Positions 37,613-49,300 of a stretch of 64,000 nt of DNA are shown here, piece after piece. Both the position numbers and the translations under genes were made by a program. The stretch's first letter is position 1. Each line of letters begins with the position of its first letter. Origin of the DNA: Eumeta japonica. Its lineage: Eukaryota > Arthropoda > Insecta > Lepidoptera > Psychidae. The DNA lies in NCBI GenBank assembly GCA_005406025.1, contig BGZK01000890.1, positions 62,001-126,000 on the forward strand. Reading direction: 5' to 3'. The notes under the pieces are model-generated. The model searched no databases. It worked only from the letters and a program-made list of their open reading frames with translations, and was not told where the DNA came from.

Positions 37613-39349
37613 AAGGTATTAAAGGCGTCCGCACACCGCCTCGCTAACATAGGACACCATCAAAACTGTACTAAATAAATGTGTAAAACTAGAGCGCCAC
37701 AAAGGAAAAAACATAAATAAATACACATGTTGATAAACACATTGCCCACCTTTGTGTCGCGTAGTCGGGTAAAAAGGACTGATTTTTTTTGTCGATTTCG
37801 ATTCCAAATTCCGATATCAATTTTGGTACTGGAGCGTAGACTATATACCGTTTCATATAATATTAAACATAAAATTATAATACATAATATTGAAATCTAG
37901 TTAAACATGTAACTGGCAAATATAAAACTTCATGTTTTAGTTACAATAAACATATGAGTATGTATTTCTCACATCATTTTATTATTTAACACTAACTAAA
38001 AAAAAATATTTTGGCAATGCTCGAATTTATAACCAGAAAAATAACAATAAAATCTTCATAACCGTTGTCATACCAATCAAAACCACATTTAAAAATCTAG
38101 TTTTTTTTTTAATTTAACTTACTTCATGGAAAAAAATTATCTTCATCTCTATGAAATGAAATATCTGTATATTTTGTATGTAATGTGAGTATGAAATATC
38201 TTGCATTTCGGATAGATTCAGTGATTTGATAGTTACTATCAAGATTTATTCACTTCATAATTATATAGAATGCATTCTCGATTCTGATGCATTTTTTCAT
38301 TTCCGATGCAAGTTTATAATATGACTTTAGATCTTATGAGAGAACAGTACTACCTCTCTCTATCTCTTTCTATCTCATGTGATAACACGGGATTGCCATC
38401 ACAAAAAGAAACAATATAAGCTACAGTCACTTAAAATTACCATAACCCGCAGTCGTCTTCCCTACGTCGCAAAACAGTATTTGATGGCATGTATTATGTA
38501 AAATTAACATCACTGCCTTGTAATATGCTCTATGTAATGTCAAACAGTTCAAAGAATTTATATGATGCTTATTACTACCATACTTACTTAGAAAATTGAA
38601 TTTTTCTATCAAACCTCATTAAATAAAGAGTACGTCATTAAAATAACACAACAGAATGTTATACATCATCGGCGGATCGACGTTCTAGGATTTTTACATG
38701 GCATGGTACTGGTGATGCAGAGAAATACTTAACACCAGCTCTAGTATATAGCGATGGGTGCCACGACATGAACTTCCATACAAAAAAAAATCACCTCCTA
38801 GAATGCGGCGGACCGTGAAAACGCGTCTAGTGTGCGCGTCACCTTATTCTCCATACTCAATAAGCCGCCGAACTTTTTCTCATTTCTCGCTTATGGCGCG
38901 GTGTCGGGGCGGCGCGGGCGCGCGGGGAGGCAAGGTTTAAAAAATACTCCGCCTGCGTACGGTCGGCAAACAAATTTTTATTTTAATGCTATTTCCCCGC
39001 TCCAAAATAGTATGGCGTTAGTGCAAACGGTTTTGTAAGCATTTCGGAGTGTTTAAAAAAATATTATGGACATATCGCACATATTGTACAAAAAAAATGT
39101 TCAAATTCAAAAATAAATTTATTCCGTAGGTTATGCATAACTTTTAAATACATCAATGTAATACGAATTCCCAACTCAAAAGATATAAAATGACTAATTT
39201 CTATACAGAACTCTTTTGAATGTATTTATAACCTAAATAAAATTAAGGTTCGAAAACATTTTTCTATTGTGGCCCTATAAAGTACTTGCAGGATAAGAAC
39301 TGTCTATTCATTGGACTACGTACAAAACAAATAACGACTTATATATTGT
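37613..39349. other. Non-coding interval
   Basis: AT-rich, with a GC-rich patch at about 38800-38960 containing GGCGCGGGCGCGCGGGGAGG. Frames through this patch on the plus strand are unrecognised. Confidence 0.45.
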
Positions 39350-39590
39350 GAGGGCGGTCACAGTTCACTGGTTAAAGGCGTTGCCGTTAAGCATTTGATT
39401 CTGGGCCCGACCTTAAATCGATCAGAGTTTTTAACTCCGATCAATATCAGTGTCTCAGTGTCATGTGGTCAGGAGCCACGTGGCAGCCTCAAATCTGCAT
39501 CGGGCCCGCGCGGGAGACTTAGGCTTTCATTTAGAAATGGAAAAATCGTGGGACGCGGGACAGCAGTAGGATGATTAAGATCTGATGCGT
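39350..39590 (+). repeat. Degenerate lepidopteran SINE
   Basis: The left part CACTGGTTAAAGGCGTTGCC resembles a tRNA-like A-box region, followed by GATTCTGGGCCCGACC. The right part CATCGGGCCCGCGCGGGAGA, then GTGGGACGCGGGACAGCAGT and GGATGATTA, follows the order of a common lepidopteran SINE 3' body. Both halves are diverged. Confidence 0.5.
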
Positions 39591-40849
39591 CAACCTGTAT
39601 ATTCTATGCGGAGTAACTGTGCACGTACTAACATTTAAATACTAACATTTTTTATTTCACATAAATGCTATGAGAAATAGGACTAGCATTTTTTTTCCAA
39701 CCGTACACCACCGACAATAATCCCATAGGGTCGTCGCGCTATGACATTCGGCTGAAACAAATATAATTTCACACGATTCTCTAGCCTTTCCACCGGCGAA
39801 AACCAATAGCGACGGTAACGACGCTCATAGACAAATAAAACTTTACATTTATGGTGGTCATAAATTAAATCCCAATGCGACTTCGTTACCTCTATTGCAG
39901 CTCTTAGAAGTAAAGGTTTTTGAATAAACTTTATGTAGGTACCTATTAGGAATTCAGCAGACTACAATTGTGAAATAATTAATGTAGCTAACAAACTTTA
40001 AATATATATATATAATCAAAATGTTCAAAATAATCAAACTTGTTAAGACATGTTAAGCTAAAATGGCGCTGTGGAAACTCCATTTCCCTATTTATTTCAA
40101 GCAAAAACTATATTCTTATCCTCAGAGGTCTCGGATGAATCGTTTGCCATTTGACAAAGAAAAAAAAAACCATTCGATGTAGATTAATTCAAAATACTCT
40201 TCAGTTTAATTCGCGTTATTATTTAATTTCATTACGTATTTACGACGTGTTTTGACGACGGGCGGGGAACAAAATTAGAAAACATATTATTCGGCGCGTG
40301 ACCGTGTTCCGCGAACGACACGAGCCGAATGAATAAAACGAGACAATTCAAAAATGGAACGCACGCGAAATGGCGGCGGCCGACAGCAGGCGTACCAAAA
40401 TCGAAATAAAACGTTTTGCGACCGCAGCGACACGCGATTTCTCTATTCTAATAAAACACTCGCAACTAACAGTTGTACTAACAACCTTCTGGTAAAGTAC
40501 ACATAACCGATAGTTAAACTAGCAGCCATGTGACCGACGAAAATTAAAATTAAAATACATCTTTAGTTGCATACACTTTTTTTTTTGTTTAATTTAATAA
40601 TAAAGATTTATTTCACTCTCGACCCCGTTCAAGTGCATAAGACCTATGCAGCTAAACAGAATTACACTGTTGCAAAAACATAACGTAACAAATTAACTGT
40701 CATCGGAAAACCTATAAAATCACGAAAAGGCATAAAATCAGGTCAAGATCTTTCTTATGATACCAAGTCTAACTGTAAAAACCCGTACATACAGATACGC
40801 TGGACACAAAGTTTTCCTTGTCCTCTTAATTACATATAAAACCATTTTG
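39591..40849. other. Non-coding interval
   Basis: No supported gene. A GC-rich patch at about 40255-40440 contains GAAATGGCGGCGGCC, which fits a YY1/Pho-type site; this is only a motif match. Confidence 0.45.
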
Positions 40850-40922
40850 GAGTTCCATGAAGGAAAACGAAAAATGGAACCCCTATAGGTTCGTCTGGTT
40901 GTCAGTGTGTGTGTCCGCTTGT
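40850..40922 (+). repeat. Fragment of the GGAACCC dispersed family
   Basis: AAAACGAAAAATGGAACCCC, TATAGGTTCGTCTG and GTGTGTGTCCGCTTG resemble one end of the common lepidopteran repeat with a GGAACCC box and short GTCTG/GTCCG repeats. Confidence 0.45.
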
Positions 40923-42683
40923 TAAACGACATACATACTGTTTAATTATTAACAATTTTTTGTAAAACATGTACTTATTGCTTATCACGAATATTGTTTA
41001 TTCCGACCATTATCATTGATCATTAAATACGAAATAGATAACGTTAAATAAAATTCCCAGAAACAAGTTGAAGCAAAAAAAGTCGCGTTTCTCGAAGAAG
41101 CAATAAAAACTCCGTGAAGGGAATTAATTATTTTTTTTGGACTCAAAAAAAGTAGCAAGTTAGTCAGAATTTTATTAGTTTATTGCGGGAATGTAAAACA
41201 TTAATCGAAAAACACCGAACGAGCGCGAAAAGGACTCGCGCCTCGGGGGTTCCGTACAAATTTAATTACATATGTAAATGAATTTTTCATTCATCGAGGC
41301 CCTCGATGATTTTTGACCGTTTTCGATATCCGTACGGGGAATTCAATTTTTTTTGTTTTTTCGTTATCAAAATATCTTTAGAAGATTTTTTGAACATCCA
41401 AATTTTTGGAAATTTTCAAGTTTATAGCCGTTCAAGTTAAAAACGTTCTCCTACATCAAGGTTTATGCTTCAAGTGCAAATGTCCGTTTGCAATCGCAAA
41501 ATATATGTGTGATATACCTACAGTGTAACGATTTTCCAAATTTTTCCTTTACTTGTGCTGACAGAACTTGACTTTTGGAAAATTTTATGATCTCACGTTA
41601 CCGGAGAGAGTACGTACGGACGTTAATCTACTTGCGGGTGACGGGCATGCGCAAACTTGGCCGCAGATTTTGTTGACTTAAAGGCATGGATTTTTTTTGA
41701 AGTGAAACTTCTTTATCGATGTATGAGAGAAATTTTCGTCGTCACGTTTTTCTGTTACGCGCCTTGTTTATTCCTAAAACACAGTACTGAAGTGAAAAAT
41801 AATATTTCACTAATAAAGTGATAGACAAAAAAATAAATAAAGGATTTATTCTAATTCCAGTGGATTTCTAACAAAAGCAAGTAATCATTTTTTTTTTTCA
41901 ACTACATCCAACACGCGGGCTTGATTATGGTATTTATTTTTTTTAAGTTATTTCAGATTAACCTCAGTTTTTGTTTGTAAGTATCGGTAAATGTATATCA
42001 TTACATTAAAACTAGCAATTATTAATCAATACGACTGTTGATCTAGTAAACATCAATTTTAATAATAAAAAAAATCATTTAAAAATAAACTATACACAGT
42101 TAGAAAATGAAAACATAGAGATGTACATTTTTTTTTTCTTTTTTTTATAATATAATATAGAACTTATCTATGAAAAGCAGTCCTTAAACATCAACAACAA
42201 GACCCGACACTAAAATTGATGGAGTATTTACCAGGTCACTAAATTCCGTGGAATGTAAACCATATATTTTATATTTTATTTACCATGAGCCATTAATTAC
42301 AAAAATATATAAGAACCATAACAATGATAATAATAATTCTATCATAATCAATGAAATACTATAATAATCCTAATAATAATAATAATAAAGTGAAATAATA
42401 AATTATTTGTATGCCTGTCTATGATAATAAAATAGCGCGAATTTAATACAAAATTAATTATTTTTTCTTAAACTTTATCTAATTTAGCTTTGTTTAACCA
42501 ATTTCTGTAAAGTTGTAAATAGTGGATCATTTTTCGAAAAATGATGTCATAAAGAAGTTTCACTTCTTACGTGTGTACTCTAATAGACACACACAATTCT
42601 TTATTGTAACTTCAAACCTAAGTATTTGATTTTAATTTTAAGTCGATATCTCCAAGCGTTCTTGCAAAAAAGAGGGTCTTGGC
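40923..42683. other. AT-rich non-coding interval
   Basis: Long T and A runs and a short AAT repeat near 42370-42390. No gene is supported. Confidence 0.5.
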
Positions 42684-42748
42684 AGGCAAACACGCGGACA
42701 ACGAAGTGATCTTATAAGGGTCCCTATTTAGGTACGGAACCCTAAATA
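42684..42748 (+). repeat. Lepidopteran GGAACCCTAAA repeat end
   Basis: CAGGCAAACACGCGGACAAC, GAAGTGATCTTATAAGGGTC and GTACGGAACCCTAAAT follow the fixed order of this family. A related end is at 62167-62264. Confidence 0.65.
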
Positions 42749-43209
42749 CTTGTATATATTCTTAATCTCCGGACTATAATGTAGAGCATTTTGAAACACT
42801 TTAAAATTTTTTCGTATAACTTTTTTTTTTTAATTGAGTGTCGTCACTTATATATGAATTTCATCAACGGTAGCGTCGATCACTAAACGCGACGACAGAT
42901 GGCGCCGCGCATAAGATGTTGTTTAACGTAGCACAAAACCGGTTTGCATTACATATTTACGACGTAAAATCAATACTCAACGCTAATAACAATGCCGAAG
43001 GTTTGCGCATGAGAAAACTGCAATGGGCTACCATAAATCATGGTGATCGCTCGAGGCGCGATCCATAAACTACGGAGTTTTCGTCTGTCCGTTTGTCGTC
43101 ACATGTCGGCGAGATGAATAAACGGACTATGATCGGCCGTCCACCTTCGTAAGGCTCGACACGTAAACACCGTTCCGTGTGGGGGCCAAAAGTTCAACTA
43201 ATATAATAG
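42749..43209. other. Non-coding interval
   Basis: No supported gene. A CTCF-like motif GACAGATGGCGC lies at 42894-42905. Confidence 0.4.
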
Positions 43210-43211
43210 TA

Positions 43212-43583
43212 GGGTGGTCGTTAAGAATTATTTTTTTTTTGCGAAGCCCCTTAAAGAGCTTCCTTTTGATGAAAAAACGCTGGGAAAATTTTTCTTTTTT
43301 TTTTATTCAAAACAACACGTGCCTCTAGACGTTCTAAATTAATTTTTGGGTGTAATCATTTTCCATTTCATTTTTTTGAATTTAAATTTTTGTTTATTGC
43401 TTATTGAATTTTTTATGGAAAATCCCCAAAAAAACATGACTATACCCAAACATTAACTTAGATCGTCTAGAGGCACGTGTTGTTTTGAATAAAAAAAAAA
43501 AGAAAATTTTCGCGGCGTTTTTTCGTCAAAAGAAAGCTTTTCAGGGGGCGTCGCAAAAAAAAATCAATTTCTAACAACCATCC
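43212..43583. mobile_element. 372-bp fold-back MITE with 126-bp arms, TA target
   Basis: Bases 43212-43337 and 43458-43583 are long inverted copies around a spacer of about 120 bases. The left end starts GGGTGGTCGTTA and the right end, read inward, GGATGGTTGTTA. The inner ends are CCTCTAGACG and CGTCTAGAGG. Arms are clearly related but carry several substitutions and length changes in T and A runs. A TA dinucleotide flanks both sides (43210-43211, 43584-43585), as in Tc1/mariner-type insertion. No transposase frame is present, so it depends on an autonomous relative. The RNA would form a near-complete long hairpin. The family is not recognised. Confidence 0.85.
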
Positions 43584-43699
43584 TATATAACACCTACGTT
43601 GCAGTTGCAGCGAAAGGGAAACGTCGTCGACAACCGGAGCATCCGACCAGTATTGAGGCATTTATTAAAATTAATCGGTCATAATCGTGATCGATCAGG

Positions 43700-43780
43700 C
43701 TGCGGCGGCTGGGTGGGTAGGAGCGTCGACTGCCGACCAGACGGTATCGGGTGCAATTCCCATCACGGGCGAATCGACCT
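43700..43780 (+). repeat. Possible tRNA-derived SINE head
   Basis: GGTAGGAGCGTCGACTGCC is followed at a tRNA-like distance by GGTGCAATTCCC, which fits a diverged Pol III B box (GGTTCGAATCC). The layout resembles lepidopteran tRNA-derived SINE heads, but the A box is weak. Confidence 0.35.
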
Positions 43781-44060
43781 TGACGAGGTTTCTTTCTTTA
43801 AGCGAAGTCGAGTCGCATGAGACGGCCCGCCCCGCGCCTCGTGCTGTTAAGCCGTCGGTCACGGACCGGACCGGCGCGGTGGGCCGAGTCGGGCGATCCT
43901 CGATAAGACTCGACGCAACGTAATTCAACTGATCGCACGACAAACACAACAGTAGGCGTCGATTATTCAGAACGTGGCGACGGTGAGATTATCCCGTGCG
44001 TGGCGACGGCGAGGTTATCCCGTCGACAAGTAAGGTGAGGAGTTGCTCGTTTGACGACAT
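43781..44060. other. GC-rich block with 26-bp tandem duplication
   Basis: A 26-base unit beginning CGTGGCGACGG occurs at 43973-43998 and again at 43999-44024 with few differences. It lies in CpG-rich DNA that contains open frames on both strands with no recognised domain. Confidence 0.55.
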
Positions 44061-44385
44061 TAATGATTTCTGTGTCGATACGAAAATAAAAAAACATAGA
44101 GGCGTCTTCGCTCGGGTCATCGTCCTTGACGACGACCTTGACGACTCGGTTTGAATTCTGATACCGGCGACGAATCACAGGAAAAAATAAATAAATATGC
44201 AATATGCATATTATTAAAACTGAACCGATCTGCATGGCACCGGAGCATTTCCAGTTCGTCCACGTATATACGAGTACATAAATTCTAATAAACGCAAGAG
44301 AGATAAATACCACAGACTTTTATAGGATTATATTTTGTACAAAATGTATACAAAAACGAATAATACTGAGGAACGTTGTCGCCTG

Positions 44386-44388
<3 letters not shown>

Positions 44389-44452
<64 letters not shown>
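44389..44452. repeat. (TA)32 microsatellite
   Basis: An uninterrupted TA run of about 64 bases. Frames across it on both strands encode only Tyr-Ile alternation. Confidence 0.95.
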
Positions 44453-44453
<1 letters not shown>

Positions 44454-44626
44454 CATTCTCCCTGTGTCTGTCTGTCAGTTCGAGATGAGACTAATGTTTC
44501 CACATGGTTTCAACGTTTATCGCAAATGAAACATTCAGACGCGCACGCCGCTGCTGGATCGCGGGTGACAACCCGACTGTTTGGTTCGCTTTGTGTAAAT
44601 CAAAGTTTAGCAATGACCGTTTCCGA

Positions 44627-44870
44627 TCGCGGCCTCGTCCACAATTCCGATACTAGTCTTGATACCTGTTCCGATACGCTCTTGGATGTCCTTCTTTGGA
44701 TGATTTTTAAGTTTTGTGTACGGGAAGTGGCATATAATGTTATACGTCTACGAAAAGTTTCAGTGCAATCTGTTCACACAATCGCTGAGCACAGCCTGTT
44801 TGCTTGTCCGTCCAACAAGCAAACAGACCCACGACTCCATTTATACATAAAAGTTGGAAGCTTTGATGGC
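44627..44870 (+). mobile_element. Decayed copy of the GC-head/RTE-tail retroposon
   Basis: TCGCGGCCTCGTCC (44627-44640) is followed by ACAATTCCGATACTAGTC and GTTCCGATACG. A tail then has AAAGTTTCAGTGCAATCTG, AACAAGCAAACAGACCCACG and TTTATACATA. The order matches the copy at 36627-36957. A frame (44526-44885) crosses it but is repeat-derived. Confidence 0.45.
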
Positions 44871-45604
44871 ACAATATATTACTAATTGAGAAGAAAAAAC
44901 TAATATATTCTAAGGTCTAATTGCATCCAAATGTTTTCAAATAATTGTAATGTAGTCACATGTGAACATTGTCCCTGAATGCGTTCACAGAACTTAGGCG
45001 CAATGTCTTGTCAAATTTAGCAGTCTTCCTAAAGAGGGCGCTACCGACGTTAGCACACTATTGACGTTGTTTGACAGCAATTCGAAGTCGAAGTTTCCTA
45101 GATGCAAAACGCCATCTAGTGTTATCGAAACAGACTAGAAATAGACTTACATTTTGGAACTTACTCATTTCACCAGTGTATATTCAATTAGTAATTTATT
45201 TTTTGAGAATTTAATACTAAGCTAGGTTTGGAAAAAACAACTTAATCACTTATACCTTACCTGCATGTATGTGATCTACAGAAAATACAGTTACAATATT
45301 CGTTTTTGGAACGGCTTGTAAAGTATAAGTTTTTGAATTATTTAAATTACGTTGTTAATAAAAATCCAAATTGGTAAAACCGTATACTGTATTAGTTGTA
45401 TATACGTGTACGTCAGTGCCACGTATTACTTTATTATAAACAAAATCGGGATATAATAAACAGCGATAATTCAGTATTTAGATGCACGATAGACTGACAG
45501 ATCACAAAGTGTAGAGACGAAACCGGATAGATCGTTTCACAGTTAATGAGCGAGGACGGGAGCGATACGGCGAATAAGGGTAGACGTCAAAATTTAAATG
45601 CCAA
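44871..45604. other. Non-coding interval
   Basis: No supported gene. Two CTCF-like motifs lie close together: GAGGGCGCTA at 45034-45043 and CACTAGATGGCG, minus strand, at 45110-45121. Confidence 0.4.
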
Positions 45605-45790
45605 TTAAAATCTAATACTAGCAACGCTCGCGTGCGCATCGCGGGACAAAAAGTGTCGCGGCGCTGGCGAGCCGCGCGCGCGCCGCCGTGAAGCGTCGCC
45701 CGTTGAATGATCGGGAACAGCGAAGCCGTGGAGTCGCCGACGCCGAGAGGGCCGTCGGGTTGTTGTTACGAAAACATGAGCGCGGCGAGT
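45605..45790. other. CpG-rich island
   Basis: About 185 bases of strongly GC- and CpG-rich DNA, including GCCGCGCGCGCGCCGCCG, stop shortly before the second copy of the 471-bp element. The minus-strand frame here (45605-45880) is arginine-rich low-complexity and starts inside the repeat, so it is not called. A promoter or first-exon region is possible but not shown. Confidence 0.4.
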
Positions 45791-45826
45791 CAAGTGAATT
45801 GATAAATAGAAAATTATATTTAATTT

Positions 45827-46302
45827 AAAAAATTTGGTTGCCTGTAAAGTCGGTATACGGGCGAAAGTTTTACGTGACAACGACTTTGAATGGTAAAATC
45901 ATTTTAATGTGAATATTCATTCGTATAGTAGGAAGAAGGATGAAATAATAGTAACAATTTAAAACATTTATTTATACAAAGAATTATATTTAAAACATTA
46001 ATTTATACAAAGAATCTCGCACTGAATTTCATATTAACAAAATTTTATTTTTACCTTTACACATACATACGTATTTATATACAAATATACATACAATAAC
46101 TTGCAATACATTTGCAAGCTATGCACTAATTCTCTAGTGCTGCGCGCGCGGCAGACCGATCATAGTTGAGTGGGAGAGAGACGCAAGGCATTCGGCGGGC
46201 CTCTCTCTCGTTCGGTGACTCATCGTTACGTTACCGAGCGTTACATTTTTCATAAGTGACTCCCAGCCGCAACCTAATTTAAGACGTTGTCACGTCAAAA
46301 AA
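45827..46302. mobile_element. ~476-bp dispersed element, copy 2
   Basis: Same orientation as 357-827, differing by eye only in three tract lengths (total +5). Both ends lie in A-runs of at least six. Flanks are unrelated to those of copy 1, so it is a dispersed insertion rather than a large local duplication. Runs of A on both sides could be target duplications of AAAAAA or part of the element. Confidence 0.75.
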
Positions 46303-49300
46303 TCTATAATTCCACATATATAAAGACTTCCATAATCTTCCTATTCGAGCAAAGTACTCAAATTATGTGTTTCAAATTAACATATGAAAATAATGAAAAT
46401 ATTTATTAATGTACTGCATTTCGATTCATGCTATTTTTTAATACAATCGAAATAAAAAAGTAGACCGGAAAATAAAACCGAACCTGTAATGTGTTTTCGA
46501 AGGTAACTGTGTGCAGATGAAAAAAAAAACAAATGATTGTTGCCATATCTAAAAAATATTATCATTAGGTAAATATTTAAAATGAGACAGTTCGCGCTCA
46601 GAGTATCTTAACTGTAATTACCATTAGTAAAGAAATAAACGAAATTAAATTACTAAATAAACGACTTCATTCATTTATAATTACACAAAATCAAATGTAT
46701 AGGCTTAATAAGTGTCTTATTATAAAGAAAATCTCTTACAATTTAAACTTAAAATATATACATTATACATATATATCAAATAAGAAAAAAACGTGGTATC
46801 ATAATCAAAACTTTGAGGAACGCAGTACAAGAACAGAGAAGTCTGTACGAGTGTAAAATATAGGACGTGATAAACATATAGCTTTGAAATTGACGCATCA
46901 GCTCCAATATGTACGAAAATAACGATATCAACAGCTGAGTACAGACGACAAAAAAAGGTTTTATGGCAAAACGACCTAATGATTTTCTCTCGTTTGATTA
47001 CAAAAACCCATTGTACAGTAGATTTTTAACTGATCCCTTTATAAATACAATTCGATAATTGAAAACGATATAAACTAACTTTGAACAGTAATTGATATAA
47101 CAAAATATGAGACGATTAATTAATAAATATCTCAATGCTATCACTTTTCTTAGTGTTTTGTTACAGTTATGATTAGTTTGTAGAAATAATGGGGATGGTT
47201 TAATACTAAAAAAGATTTCTTTGATTTAATATAATTATGTTTTATAATAGTGTATAATTAAATCGGAAACTTATCTAACTTAGATATTTTTAAACTTTAA
47301 AATGTTTCGCATTAAACTTGATATAAAATTAGATTGCTTCACTGCCCAATGCTATTAAACAATATATATATGTTTGTATCAAAGAAATATATCAGTAGCC
47401 CTATCAAATAACGACTAACATAATCTTCAAACTTAATAACATAGGCACGCATAATTTTGTTAAGCAATGGTCGGAGTAATACGTGGCCGCAGGCTAAATA
47501 CACTTCAATGGAGGCAGAATGAACATGCAAAGAAAGTTATATTTTTGATAAAATGTAAAATAATATTATAACAGTAAAATTTCTTTAGAATGAAAGGTAA
47601 AATAAAAAAAAATGTTATGTTATCAAGAGAAATGTTTAGTCTATGCACTTTTTTTCGTATATGCAAAACTCAAATTGCAAAAATAAACTTTTGTCAATAG
47701 TTTTATTCATATATGTATGCACGTAAAAGATGATGATTTTTCATACATTGTGTGTAATATAATTATCAGTCTTATTTTCCCTTAAATTATACTTTGTATA
47801 GCGATAAAACTCATCTCAAGTCAGAAAGAAAAAAAAATACAGATTTATATAACTTACAAAACCCGAGACATTTTCATATGTGTAATGCATAAAATGACGA
47901 AGAAAACGCACTGTGTAAATAAAAATAGACTGATGTGTGAATATTGTCAAAAGTAATAATGTCTATTGCTTGAGTCATTAAAAGCAAAACTAACGAAACG
48001 CAAAGATAATGATGAAACGTTTTAAATGAGTCTATTAATTGTTGAATTGCAATAAATTGTTCTTGATCGGTTACTAAGCACTGGGTCGTATTTAGAGGAT
48101 ACTTGTAATAATCTAAGTAGAAAAGACAAGCATAAAATTCCGTGTCGTCGACGTTTGACGCTTCAAATAATGGGCGACTTTATTTACGTTAAATGACAGC
48201 TGCATGACAGAACTGATGATAATTTCAATTTTTAATATACAATATCAAAAGTCACAGGTGAAACTTAAATAATCGTTGAAGTTATCAGCTGTGTGTGCAA
48301 TATATACAACCGTGCATGAAATAATTTTTTTTCATAAAACTGAGGTTTAGCGTCATGGATACATGTGTTGATTGAGATATGCTAAATATTTTATAAGCTA
48401 TGAACATGATCGTCTAAAATAGAAAAGCAACTGATTTATGGTTTTTTGATGATGATTGATATCGAGCGATATCTTTTTAATAATTTGCTAAAATGCAATA
48501 CAGGACAACAGATGCGTTATATGAATTGTGAACAGAGTCGCAAATTGTCAAACAGCGGCATTAATAAAAATATTTAGTACGCCTATTTACAAAATCAATA
48601 TAACATATTTGCATTTTCTAATAAATACTTTCTTGTAAGACATAAAAATTTACGTTACGTTCAAATATTATTCCGTTATAACTTGATATCACAGTTTCAA
48701 ATTTCAGCTAAAAGAACATCGTAAATTGACGTAAGTACAAATTGACCTGTACCATTACATATATTGTTTCTTTAAACCAGTTTGAGTTTTTGTTTAAGCA
48801 GGTTAAATGAAAATTGTAATTTTTTTCACTTGTTACGGTATTACGCTAGTAGTGACACAAATAAATCCGCTTTTATTAATGTATAAATTATTAACTCAAA
48901 AGCGTCAAGTACAAAATATATGAATTAAGTAAATAAAATTATTTTCATTTCTACACTCTATTTTCGTCCAACCTTTACTTCATGCAACATTTCCTTTAAA
49001 AAATCTGTAAAATATGTATTAAATTTACAATGAACTAATTATTAAATTTACTGTATTATTTCAAATTATTTTTATCGTAAAAACGCTTTGGGTTTGCGCG
49101 TGTGCGCATGTATGTGCTCTTGCATAAGTGCGCGCGTCATCCTATAACATTTTAAATCGATTCCAAAGGGCACTAAAGCATTAAAATAATAATATTTTAC
49201 TTTAGATTAAGGACATACTTTTGCCCTCAACTGTACCACAATGAGACTACCAGTTTATCAATTATTTACCTACACTTTAAGTATGCAGCTGCGATAAGAT

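Noticed and set aside
43467..43661. Minus-strand frame over the MITE arm
   Set aside because: It lies in the inverted arm of the fold-back element and encodes nothing recognisable.
44526..44885. 119-codon plus-strand frame
   Set aside because: It crosses the decayed retroposon at 44627-44870; no protein family recognised.
45605..45880. Arginine-rich minus-strand frame
   Set aside because: It starts inside the dispersed 471-bp element and runs through a CpG-rich patch; low complexity.
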